Positions 42,902-51,306 of a stretch of 51,306 bases of DNA are shown piece after piece. Made by a program: the position numbers and the translations under genes. The DNA lies in assembly GCF_001039355.2 (NCBI RefSeq), contig NW_019773537.1, forward strand, positions 81,445 to 132,750, given 5' to 3'. The notes under the pieces are model-generated. The model saw only the letters and a list, made by a program, of their open reading frames with translations. It did not search any database and was not told the origin of the DNA. This DNA comes from Lingula anatina. Its lineage: Eukaryota > Brachiopoda > Lingulata > Lingulida > Lingulidae. How positions within the stretch are numbered: position 1 is the first letter of the stretch; every line of letters starts with the position of its first letter.

Positions 42902-44341
42902 CTACGTGTCTTCATCGTCATCCTGAAGCAGATTGCAATCACAGCGATTTTTTCCACAGTAAACTACCACACGAAGCAGCAGACTCAACACCGTAAAGAT
43001 GATAACAACACACATCACGGTGTAAAACCAAGGATCATTGTCACCACACGGCCGAGCATCGTGTCTGTGAAATGGGTTCAAAGCGTTCGCCTCGTCCGTA
43101 GAATTGCCAAAAGCAGTCCCGGTGAAATTAGCAGAGTCGCTCACAAGAAGGGGGAAAGAAATAAAGATGACGTTTTCTGTGAGGTACACCACGCTAACAA
43201 TGGCAAAGATTATAATAGGCAAATCTTGGATAATGCAGAAAATGCTGATGATGCTAAGAGCAACGCGTATCACATAGCGCCTGATGAAGCTGCCAGAACA
43301 GATGCCGCCATTTGTACCGTTGGATTGACGGAGGCGACAGCAGCTGGAGATGAAGTAAACCACACCGTGGGGGATAATGACAATAAGAATCCAGTATTGA
43401 AAGCAAAGGGCACAGTAAACCAGTGCCAACAACCTGCCTATCATAAACATGACCATTTCAATGAAATACAGAAACGTGGCGCACGCTGATCGACTCCTTC
43501 CACCTGGGCGCGACTTTTGATAAGCCACAATGCCCCAAACGAGAGATATCATTGAAATGCTGCCAGATACCATCTGCCATGCAGCCAACTCTGATTTCAG
43601 GTCTTGGTATTTCAGCAACAGAAACAAGTTGACCATTAACTGAGGGGCAGACTCCAGCATGCTTTGAAACAACTTGCATCGAGACAGAACTGGTTCTACC
43701 CCCAGGAAGAATAAAACATGTTCCCGCATTTCCTTTTCCACGTCGGGTCTGTCACGGGGAATGGTCTTGGTTCCAGAAAGATTGATCTGCTCTTGCATCC
43801 GATTCAGTGCCTCTTCATTGGCCTTGTAAGCGTAATACATGACGAGGAACCGTCTCTTGATAAGCTTCAGATGCAAGCCCCACATCCTTAAATGCGGCAA
43901 TGGAAAGTCTAAGAGAAATCTGGCATATCTAGGAATTTTATTTATGATGGGAAATTCCGATACTCTGTCGAAGAGATGGTTGTCGACGAGGGCCATAAGT
44001 ATATGAGCGGGAATTAACATGCCTATGGCTACCCAGACGGGAGTGCGATACCCTTCCCCCATTTGGTAGTATAACACGATGAGTATTATATCTGTAACCA
44101 TATCTGCCAGAATTAAGAATGTCATACACAGTGTTGACAGGAAGTTCAAGGACAAGGAAAACTTGAGTGCTTTATGTGAAACATTGATCAGCTTTTGTTT
44201 TGATTGCGGCCTGCTTCTACTGATCGGAAGTGAAAGGCTGTGCGGAGGAGAGTTGGGCAGGGAAACATTATCTTGTGATGAATTTTTCTCTGAATTTTCC
44301 TCCAGTTCGATCCCGCTCACATGTTGCTCTTTTTCTGCCAT
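42902..44341 (-). CDS. XK-related (XKR family) multi-pass membrane protein, intronless CDS
   Basis: A single 479-residue frame. XKR hallmarks are the first helix region FLILADMVTDIILIVLYY (about 74-92), the conserved LESAPQLMVNLFLLLKY (229-245), WQMVSGSISMISLVWGIVAY (255-274), and later helices near 290-312, 315-332, 357-400 and 437-461. The soluble N-terminus of about 55 residues is rich in Ser and Pro. The loop 402-436 carries NFT and NST glycosylation sites. The protein ends in the acidic tail DDDEDT after a Cys-rich stretch. XKR8-type members are phospholipid scramblases activated by caspase cleavage, but I see no convincing caspase site here, so that role is not claimed. The start is the first ATG after an in-frame stop region. 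A TTTCAG acceptor at about 44371 suggests a 5' UTR intron. Which of XKR4/6/7/8/9 it is closest to is undecided. Confidence 0.9.
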   Translation of the reverse strand: MAEKEQHVSGIELEENSEKNSSQDNVSLPNSPPHSLSLPISRSRPQSKQKLINVSHKALKFSLSLNFLSTLCMTFLILADMVTDIILIVLYYQMGEGYRTPVWVAIGMLIPAHILMALVDNHLFDRVSEFPIINKIPRYARFLLDFPLPHLRMWGLHLKLIKRRFLVMYYAYKANEEALNRMQEQINLSGTKTIPRDRPDVEKEMREHVLFFLGVEPVLSRCKLFQSMLESAPQLMVNLFLLLKYQDLKSELAAWQMVSGSISMISLVWGIVAYQKSRPGGRSRSACATFLYFIEMVMFMIGRLLALVYCALCFQYWILIVIIPHGVVYFISSCCRLRQSNGTNGGICSGSFIRRYVIRVALSIISIFCIIQDLPIIIFAIVSVVYLTENVIFISFPLLVSDSANFTGTAFGNSTDEANALNPFHRHDARPCGDNDPWFYTVMCVVIIFTVLSLLLRVVVYCGKNRCDCNLLQDDDEDT

Positions 44342-44900
44342 TCTGTCTCAAATTTTCTCAACGATGTTTTCTGAAAGGAAAATAATTTTTATTTCATCAC
44401 AAAATTAGGACAGGTACAAAAGGTTGTCTTATTTTTTTTCTACTTTAAATGAAAGAGTTGGACTGGGGACCTGGTTCCGCCATTTTGATTTGTAAGGGGA
44501 CAGGGAGGCAATATTCCCGCGTTTGCATAAAGAAATTGGCATAATTTATGCTTACTGATTTAGTTTATGCACTGTTAGAAATAGTCTGTATACTCTTTTT
44601 TAGTCCAAGGAACATTCTTTTCAAGTTAGACATTTGTACTACAAAATGCAGCGTTTGCCCAATTTTCGGTCCTAAAGAAGCCTACTATATGTAGTACTAA
44701 ACTGGGGAACATAAATAACAAGCTGCAATATACTCTCATACATGTATTAATAAAGTCCACAGTGATCACTCCAGTTTTTTTGCTCATAACTTCCTTGTCC
44801 CAGTCAGGTCATATTACAGGATCCTATAGTGACTAGTAAAATCCTTCTATCTCAGTCCTGGTTTAATTTATTTTTTCTTCTGTTTGTTCATATTCGATGC
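44342..44900. other. Upstream region of the XKR gene
   Basis: It holds a putative 5' UTR splice acceptor (44371-44373 on the minus strand, CTTTCAG). No other coding signal. A TATA-less, AT-rich region. Confidence 0.4.
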
Positions 44901-44909
44901 AGTTATTAC

Positions 44910-45109
44910 CAGGGGTGGATCCAGGATTTTTCGAAGGGGGGTCCACGGATGCGAAGCNGGAGGGCGAACCATGCCATTTGGTACGTTTTATAACTATAAT
45001 TCAGCTATTCAAAATTCTAATTTCAAGAGGGGACCATTGGTGTGATTTTTTTCAGAAATGGAAGGGGGGGGGGGACAGGAACCCTCACATCCCCCTAAAT
45101 CCGCCACTG
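44910..45109. mobile_element. 200-bp non-autonomous element, CAGGGGTGGATCC...CCGCCACTG
   Basis: The left end CAGGGGTGGATCCAGG faces the right end TAAATCCGCCACTG (inverse CAGTGGCGGATTTA). TATTAC flanks both sides (44904-44909 and 45110-45115), an apparent 6-bp target duplication. G runs follow each end. It is related to the gap-interrupted element at 10103. One N at 44958. Confidence 0.8.
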
Positions 45110-45492
45110 TATTACAATCATTATCGCTTTGCCCGCTTTAGCAATGTCCAGTATTCCTGTTTTAAGAGTTGGGGTAGGTTTCTTCATCTCAGTCCGCAAA
45201 ATTGCAGGCCTACCATAATTCACTTTTTTCCCCAGCACGTTCACTTTTTAAGTGCTATAATCTTGTATCTATTGTCACTGCGAACGACCGTCATATCCCC
45301 TACATTGTCTAGTCAACCATGAAGACGGTTTTATTCAATTCGCTTGACTGTGTGACCGATTTCAATGTCTCTATTTTTTTTTTTCAATTATGGTAGGCCT
45401 GCACTCACTTGGAGGCAGGCCTATCCTAAAGTCATTATTCGGTAGTATGTGTAATTCAGATTAATCAACCAATTAAAGAGACAGTCGGTGGG

Positions 45493-45532
45493 TTGGAGAA
45501 CGATTATTCGGTTGGAGAACGATTATTGGTTT
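45493..45532 (+). repeat. 20-bp tandem repeat, two copies
   Basis: The unit GGTTGGAGAACGATTATT plus a two-base spacer occurs twice in a row. Confidence 0.75.
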
Positions 45533-45627
45533 TCACGAAATTTAAATCAATGATATACTGTCAACCTACATGTACATGTTTATATACTTGGATAAAATAT
45601 ATCCAATCTGTAGTACAGCCAGTGACC

Positions 45628-45779
45628 TACCCTCTACCAGGGTGGCAGATATTAGGCCTACAGGGAAATTTTGAAAAAGCCAGAGAATGAAATTACTGCC
45701 TGTTTATCAAAAGACATATATCCGTGAATATATCTTGTGAAAATTTTAATTTTAAAATCTGCCGCCCTGGTAGAGGGTA
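45628..45779. mobile_element. CCCTCTACCAGG-family MITE, copy 4
   Basis: It begins TACCCTCTACCAGGGTGGCA and ends GCCGCCCTGGTAGAGGGTA. It is the best-preserved copy: inverted ends of about 20 bp with one mismatch pair. Confidence 0.85.
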
Positions 45780-45922
45780 AGTCAGATCGGTGTTTGGAAG
45801 TTGAAAACACAATATTGAGGCTCAGTTACGTGTACCACGCTCGACTGTCACCTTGGTTGGTTGATGAATCTGTAATAGGCTACACATACAATGTCTGACA
45901 TTGTACTAGTAGGCCTACATGT

Positions 45923-45994
45923 AAAAGGCGTAAAAAACGACCTGTGGATATCATAGTCAAAAGGCGTAAAAAACGACCTGTGGATATCACAGTC
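45923..45994 (+). repeat. 36-bp tandem repeat, two copies
   Basis: The unit begins AAAAGGCGTAAAAAACGACC. Copies start at 45923 and 45959 and differ at one base (CATAGTC against CACAGTC). Confidence 0.9.
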
Positions 45995-46273
45995 AGTCTA
46001 CAGTGTACCATAATGGGAACATCTGATCAAAATATAGGCCCCTATGTGGCGACTTTATTAAATTGATAAAAAATAGTGTACTTAACCGATTCTGATCATG
46101 TTTTTCATATTACAATAGACTAATAGTGTGCACTGTAAGAGTGGTATTTTAAAATCTATTTACGTGAATTTTATGTCTATCAACCAATCTGTAGTCCTAC
46201 AAAACAGACATCAGGTATAGGCCTACGGGTCTCTGAAACTCACTGCATGACAACTTACTACACTGTGCTAGTT

Positions 46274-47170
46274 CTAGTAGGGGAGAGCGGGGTTGGTTGG
46301 AACACTTTTCACCTTTTTTGCGATATCTCAGCAGTCAAAGCTTTGGGGACAAAAATAAAAACACTGATAGGAGATAATTATATGCCGCACTCATCTATGA
46401 AATAAAACATCAAGTAGGTCTTTTTATTTTAGAGTAATAAATGCTCAAAGTTGCCTCTTAAAACGTTCCATCTCAAATGCAGAGTAATAATCGACATTTC
46501 CTTCCACTTCTAACAGCAATTTATCGCAAAGAGCAACAGTGGGCATGCAGACCCCTTTCGACCAAACAGCTAGCAACTGCAATTAACAAGCAGTGACCAT
46601 CCCCCCTTGTATCTTCTACAGGCATGTAGCCTACATTCCGGCATCTTGGAGATGTTCTACCAGCTGGATTTCGTCTCCAGTTGGAGTTGTATTGGATTAC
46701 TACGTTACTCTCCTTAAAGTTGAAAATAAATCATTTAGAGAGAAATTGAAAAACACCGTGCGGGGTGGGTTGGAACACCCCTGACAGTGTTCCAACTGGC
46801 CCCATGACGTCATGGCCTACTTATGACACTGTATTTCTTTAACACGTGGGAGGTGAAAAAAACTACAGCTTTTTGAACATAAAGGTGGTCCTAAACGCTA
46901 TGCACAATTTCAGTGATATAATCCTTATACTTTAGTTTACAGCACGATGAATGTCAAAAATATGAAAAGTTACTTCGAGTGGCGAAAATAGGTTTTTTTC
47001 GCATAAAACTTTTACCGTACTTTCGAAACTTCCAAAAGTTTACAGGATGAATAACCATGCCACGTGACATTTTTATGCTGAAGGAGCACATGATCGGTCT
47101 TGTGATTTAAGAAATAAAGCCAATGTTCCAACTTACCCGCGTTCCTACCCACCCCACTCTCCCCTACTAG
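46274..47170. mobile_element. 897-bp element with CTAGTAGGGGAGAG terminal inverted repeats
   Basis: The left end CTAGTAGGGGAGAGCGGGGT, then TGGTTGGAACA, is repeated inverted at the right end (TGTTCCAACTTACCCGCG up to CTCTCCCCTACTAG). The terminal CTAG or TA may be the target duplication. An internal pair around 46760-46800 repeats the GGGTTGGAACA motif. There is no transposase-like frame, so it is non-autonomous. Confidence 0.8.
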
Positions 47171-49111
47171 CAGTTCAGGACAGCGTCAGTGATAACGAAA
47201 CCCTTATTTAATGTAGATCTACATGTACTTACTGTGTGCTTGAGTAAGTGTAGGCTACTAACTGGATGTAGGGCCTACAGTTCGAGATTGTAGCCTTCCA
47301 GGTACCTCTGAGTATAGGGTCGTCGTCTACCAATATCTTAAATGATCCGGAATATTGGCACGGTGCTTTGGTCCCGTACGTACGACCATGATGAGTTTAC
47401 CTTTGAGCATTAAATTTTTACCCTGGTGCTTTCTGTTTGCTGCCTGAGTTGGAGTCTTTTCAAATGCAAAGTAGGCTACAATTCAAGAACTAGGTTAAAT
47501 ACACAGATTCTCATATTTCAGGTGCCTGATTGGGGCATCTCGGTTAAAAGTCCAACTGGTAGGCCTATGTAAAACCTGTTTTTAATTTTTTTATTTTTTT
47601 CTCATACCTGTACGAATTTCGAATAATCAGCTACAATTTATTAAACATCAAATCTGACATGTCTGAAAGTGAAAGATCAAACATTTTTCTTGCAGACAAA
47701 AACCAGTATATATACGTTGTTTTAACATTTAAAAGTGCGTATGTTGATGAAACTTGCTTAAGCACTTCCACAACATATATGGAAATCATTTTATTATTGT
47801 TGGATATTTGTATTTGTGGTATTTAACAACGTATCCTTTTGAGTCAGTCAGCAAGGGTAGCATCTTGAACTCGGCGATCAGTTTGCCACCTAGCGGTAAA
47901 TCCACGATGAAGGAAGACTCTAGAAAGAACAAGTAAGGTGTTGGTGCAGTGCTGAAGTAGTTACATATACCCGTACGTACCTTTTGTTTTATTTATTAAA
48001 GCAACAAGGCGAAAGCTGAATATATATTGAAACAATTTTGTTGTAGTAACAAACGTTAATGTAAGACTTGTTGCACCTTTACCTTTACATGTACATGTAC
48101 GTACAGTAGCACGTAAGCTAGGTATATCAGAAAAATTTTCAAACTGATCAGAAAATTAAAATACTTATATCATCTGAAAGGTAATGCAAAAACCGGATGA
48201 AATCATTTGGAATTTTTTAAATATTCCTACAAGCAACAAAGATATTGAAGTTTTTTAACTGCAAAAATCCACCAAAAGTGTCCACACTTCTCAGCTCAAA
48301 ACCTGTGCCCACTGACCAGCAGTGATCACTCAGGCGCAGCAGAGCACCGTGTGTCTTTGTGTGCTCAGCCTATTGTCTGGCTCACATAGCCTGTGACTAA
48401 TCAGGGCAGAGCTATTTCCCTGTGGTAATTTTCACATCATGTAATATTGCGGATTAAATTAACTATACTTCGCAACCTTCAAATTTCATGATTTTTCTAC
48501 ATAATATAGCAAATTTCATAAACTTTGCTGGATATAAATTTCAAAAAGATGATACCAGCACTTACCTGAAATTTTTTAGCATTTTGTAGAGGCAAAACTT
48601 AAAACAAGCAGAACCGAAACTTGTCAAAGACTGCAACATGGGAAAATCATGTGACCGGATTTTACTCTTTGATTTACAACTTATTTAGTTAATGGCTTGT
48701 ATTAGTTTTTTTACGCAGCGCTAAAAGAGAGATTTAAAAAAGGGGTTCCATAGGCGAACTGTCAGCAGGCCGACTTCAGTTTAACACTTCACTGCCCGTG
48801 GACAGTTACGACTGTAGCGCCCCTAGCGGATTGTGATCTACCTACGTAAGCGTTAGCACAGCCAGTACATATCAGAATCGTCAACAGGAGTGCTAACGCT
48901 TGAATTTTCGTGCTACATGTATTGGTACAGTGTATTAATGTTAACGTGTGTGCGTGTCTGTGTGTGCGTGTGCGTGCTTTTTTGTCGTGGACCCATCATC
49001 ATATTGTATACAGTATTATAATATATATGGACCCAAGGTGGCATAAACTTATTCGATTCTAGATGTTCGTCATCGTATTTATGTTTTATATTTAATAATG
49101 TGCTAGAGTAA
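47171..49111. other. Intergenic DNA before GEN1
   Basis: AT-rich, no gene recognised. A GT-rich tract lies at 48943-48980. Short frames such as 47754-47936 have no supporting signature. Confidence 0.5.
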
Positions 49112-49114
49112 CAC

Positions 49115-49277
49115 CTAGGCTCGTAGCCGGGGTGTCAGGGGGTTCGGAAGAATCCCCCCTTTTTGCTTGGAAAAAAGGACCCCTCTGCGGGTAAAATTTT
49201 ATCAAGGTATGCAAAGGTTTCATGGTAAAAGGTCCACTTTTCAGAAAAAGAACCCCTTTCTGAAATTGCTGGCTACT
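49115..49277. mobile_element. Short element with CTCGTAGCCGG...CTGGCTACTGA ends
   Basis: The left end CTCGTAGCCGGGGTGTCAGG faces GCTGGCTACTGA at the right. The interior holds C- or G-rich blocks (GAATCCCCCC, AAAGGACCCCTC, AAGAACCCCTTTC) typical of small non-autonomous elements. It lies about 150 bp upstream of the GEN1 start. Confidence 0.55.
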
Positions 49278-49427
49278 GAATAGTTTATTATGGGTAAAGT
49301 ACAAGTGCATGGATGACTCACTAAAACACAATACATAGTTTTCTTTTATGACATGTATAGTTTATTTTATGACATGTACATGTATTTTCATCAACATCTT
49401 TCAGATCACATACTGTCCAGCTGAGGC

Positions 49428-50360
49428 ATGGGTGTTAAAGGACTGTGGCCAGTCCTGGAGGATGTCAAGCAGGTGGTCACTCTGAGGTCACTGAGAGGTC
49501 AAACTGTGGCCATTGATCTCAGTGGGTGGATTGTCCAATCCCACGGGTTGAAAGACTACAAGGGCACACATCAACATTTACGGTAAATACCCATGAATGG
49601 TGTAAGGTGTACCAATATGTGCACGTATGTTGATTCAGCTCAGGATGCCAAGATGGAGATTCCTGCTCTCTGTATTTCTATAATATTCAAATATTCAGAT
49701 TATAGGCCTGATTTACCACACTATAGTATACTGTTCTGTACTGGTAGATCAGCAGTCAAACAATGAGCAGTTGAAATTTTGTTATTTTCTTTTTTTGCAA
49801 CATTCATTGACAATGTGCAATACAATAAAAAGAACTTAAGTTGTACATGTAGCTCATTTTATGAAGTGGTATCAACATGGAGTGAAATTATGTACAAAAA
49901 AGGACAGGAAAGGTTTTTTTAACTTGATGCTTTAAAATACTTATTATGATATGAATCAACCTGTTAGGAATGCATGTTATATAATATATGTGATCACAAT
50001 TGATCAAAATCTGTTAAGTTGGTCTGTACATATACAGGTTGAATACGTGTGGGTGTGTACAGTATGACGTGTGTATAAAAATGTTTGTATATTTTTTTCA
50101 GGAACCTGTTTTTTAAGGTGAAGCGGTTTCTTATAGATGGGATCAATGCTGTGTTTGTATTGGATGGCTCAGAACCTGCCAGGCTGAAATATGAAACTGT
50201 CCGCAACAGACGGTCAGTGCAGAGTGGACACGTTGCTGATACTGACCAGTGTGACCAGCAGAAGGGATATCTTGGCGCCAGCTCTCACTGCGGGGAGGAA
50301 AGAGAAGGAATGGATGAGAGAATTGTTAGAAGTAAACGATTTGAACAGATAGTAGAGCAG
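49428..50360 (+). CDS. GEN1: GEN1-like XPG/RAD2-family nuclease, first two coding exons (truncated by window)
   Basis: Exon 1 (49428-49582) and exon 2 (50102-50360) join in phase 2 within HLRNLFF. The start MGVKGLWPVL is the free N-terminus required by XPG nucleases, where Gly2 follows Met. Asp30 in VAIDLSGW and the VFVLDGSEPARLKYETVRNRR region (69-89) form the XPG N-terminal domain; HLRNLFF also matches human GEN1 as I know it. GEN1 cleaves Holliday junctions with a metal-dependent active site; the XPG-I domain and the rest are beyond the window. Residues 90-138 are hydrophilic and not recognised. The second donor (CAG|GTCTGC) is plausible; the next exon was not found before 51306. A CTTTCAG acceptor at 49397-49403 hints at a 5' UTR intron. 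Alternative family members (FEN1, EXO1, XPG) fit less well. Confidence 0.85.
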
Positions 50361-50871
50361 GTCTGCATAAATGGTGGTTGAGATTATTTAGTACATATTA
50401 TGAAAATATAGTGATGCTTGGTTGAAAATGTGGAATAAAATTACTGATTATCTATTTGTAAAAAGTTATCAGTAAGCTCGATCTTGCTTCCAAGAAATTT
50501 TATAATTTGTATTTATGTTGTTACTTTTTTAGTTCTAAAGTAAGTGATTTGTCTAATAAAAAAAGTAAGTGATTACTATTACTAAAATGTCAGTAGATGT
50601 GAAAAGTTATTTGAATTTTCTTTTACAAATGAACCCATGGAAAGTTACTATGATAATGACTGATCTTTTCACCTAACTTAATTGAGTCTGTGATAGTGGC
50701 TCTGGCTTCATACGTGTCTGAAATGCCAGTGTAATTGCAGCTTGGAAAGTAAAATTTTAGAAATGTGTACAGTGAATGGCCATAATTTATGTTATGGGCC
50801 AGAGTTTCTTAGACCCTGGGGGTGGCTAAATAGTTATTGGCACAGACTGTTATTATGTGAGTTACATCTCC

Positions 50872-51100
50872 TAACGGCCCCTTTACACTGGACGGCGTCC
50901 TTTCTGCGTCCAGCAGTATGGCCCCATTTGAGAGTTAAAAAATTATAATATTTTACGTGCCGACAACTGGCCGGTCATTGAGCATTCTTCTGATACAAAA
51001 TCAGTGCTCGTGCTTCCTTATTAAGACCACAGCGATGCCAAATTTCATGGTCGCAGAGAGGACACAGAAAGGACGCCGTCCAGTGTAAAGGGGGTATTAG
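50872..51100. mobile_element. MITE with CCCCTTTACACTGGACGG ends in GEN1 intron
   Basis: CCCCTTTACACTGGACGGCG, continuing GTCCTTTCTG, at 50878 is inverted at 51066-51094 (AGAAAGGACGCC, CCAGTGTAAAGGGG). Perfect arms of about 30 bp with a roughly 160-bp interior. TAA/TTA lies at the outer edges. Confidence 0.85.
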
Positions 51101-51175
51101 GGGAGAAGTGCTTTTTTCAGTGCTGTTATTTGTTGCAGCATTTGTTGTTCTCTAGAGTCCATAGGTGCAGTTTGT

Positions 51176-51306
51176 TTTGGATCCCCCTGTATCCATGTAT
51201 TGAATTGCTTCTTCCAGTGCCATGAATTGCAGCAGTATTTTGGATCCCCCTGTATCCATGTATTGAATTGCTTCTTCCAGTGCCATGAATTGCAGCAGTA
51301 TTTTGG
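51176..51306 (+). repeat. 63-bp tandem repeat, two copies, running off the window
   Basis: The unit starts GGATCCCCCTGTATCCATG; the word ATCCCC recurs at 51181 and 51244. The copies are identical over the visible part, and the array may continue past the window. It could be a real minisatellite or an assembly stutter. Confidence 0.9.

Larger units (their letters stand above)
50361..51306. other. GEN1 intron 2 (to window end)
   Basis: No coding exon with XPG-I features was found. It contains a MITE (50872-51100) and a 63-bp tandem repeat (51176-51306). Confidence 0.6.

Noticed and set aside
43061-43489. 142-codon frame antisense to XKR
   Set aside because: It lies wholly within the XKR coding region on the other strand and has no domain.
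44897-45322. 141-codon frame near 45 kb
   Set aside because: It runs through the 44910-45109 element and an N, with no domain.
1-51306. CRISPR arrays, tRNA or rRNA genes, bacterial operons
   Set aside because: No regularly spaced direct repeats, cloverleaf with A/B boxes or rRNA core sequence was seen. The genes are clearly spliced eukaryotic ones.

Overview
The window looks like nuclear DNA of a marine invertebrate, most likely a deuterostome of the amphioxus, echinoderm or hemichordate kind. This is inferred from intron-rich genes with GT/AG sites, AT-rich sequence with many TACATGTA and GTAGGCCTAC words, dense short inverted-repeat transposons, and a domain-shuffled sushi/LamG receptor gene. 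I cannot name the species. One 461-base gap (10339-10799) and three single Ns mark assembly joins.

Region 1, about 285-28216, is a cluster of three paralogous short-chain dehydrogenase/reductase (SDR) genes inside an old segmental duplication. SDR1 (2029-7626, +) and SDR2 (9779-14374, +) lie head to tail; SDR3 (19969-26957) is on the minus strand. Each can be assembled into six exons of identical size (19, 209, 141, 93, 171 and 144 nt), with matching phases and GT/AG sites, giving an intact 258-residue NADP(H)-type classical SDR. The first coding exon is only 19 nt and was found by comparing the three copies. Flanking DNA is duplicated too, and a fourth unit survives only as 5' flank (about 18190-19968, minus). 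The inverted SDR3 segment sits between inverted-repeat arms (about 14700-15690 and 28225-29870), which suggests an inversion. A Tc1-type transposase relic lies in SDR3 intron 1, and several non-autonomous elements are scattered through the cluster.

Region 2, 30304-39949 (+), is a predicted single-pass type I membrane protein of about 906 residues: signal peptide, sushi (CCP) domain, two LamG/concanavalin-like domains, a Ser/Thr-rich stalk, a second sushi domain, a transmembrane helix and a short basic tail. All its internal exon joins are phase 1. Its last intron holds a 1.43-kb terminal-inverted-repeat element and a CAACGTTG-rich element.

Region 3, 42902-44341 (-), is an intronless XK-related (XKR) membrane protein gene of 479 residues with a poly(A) signal 35 bp past the stop. 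Region 4, about 44400-49400, is intergenic DNA filled with short elements. Region 5 starts at 49428 (+) with the first two coding exons of a GEN1-like XPG-family nuclease; the rest lies beyond the window.

The SDR genes are a duplicated enzyme family. The receptor, XKR and GEN1 genes are unrelated neighbours with no shared pathway visible. I found no rRNA, tRNA, CRISPR array or intact autonomous transposon.
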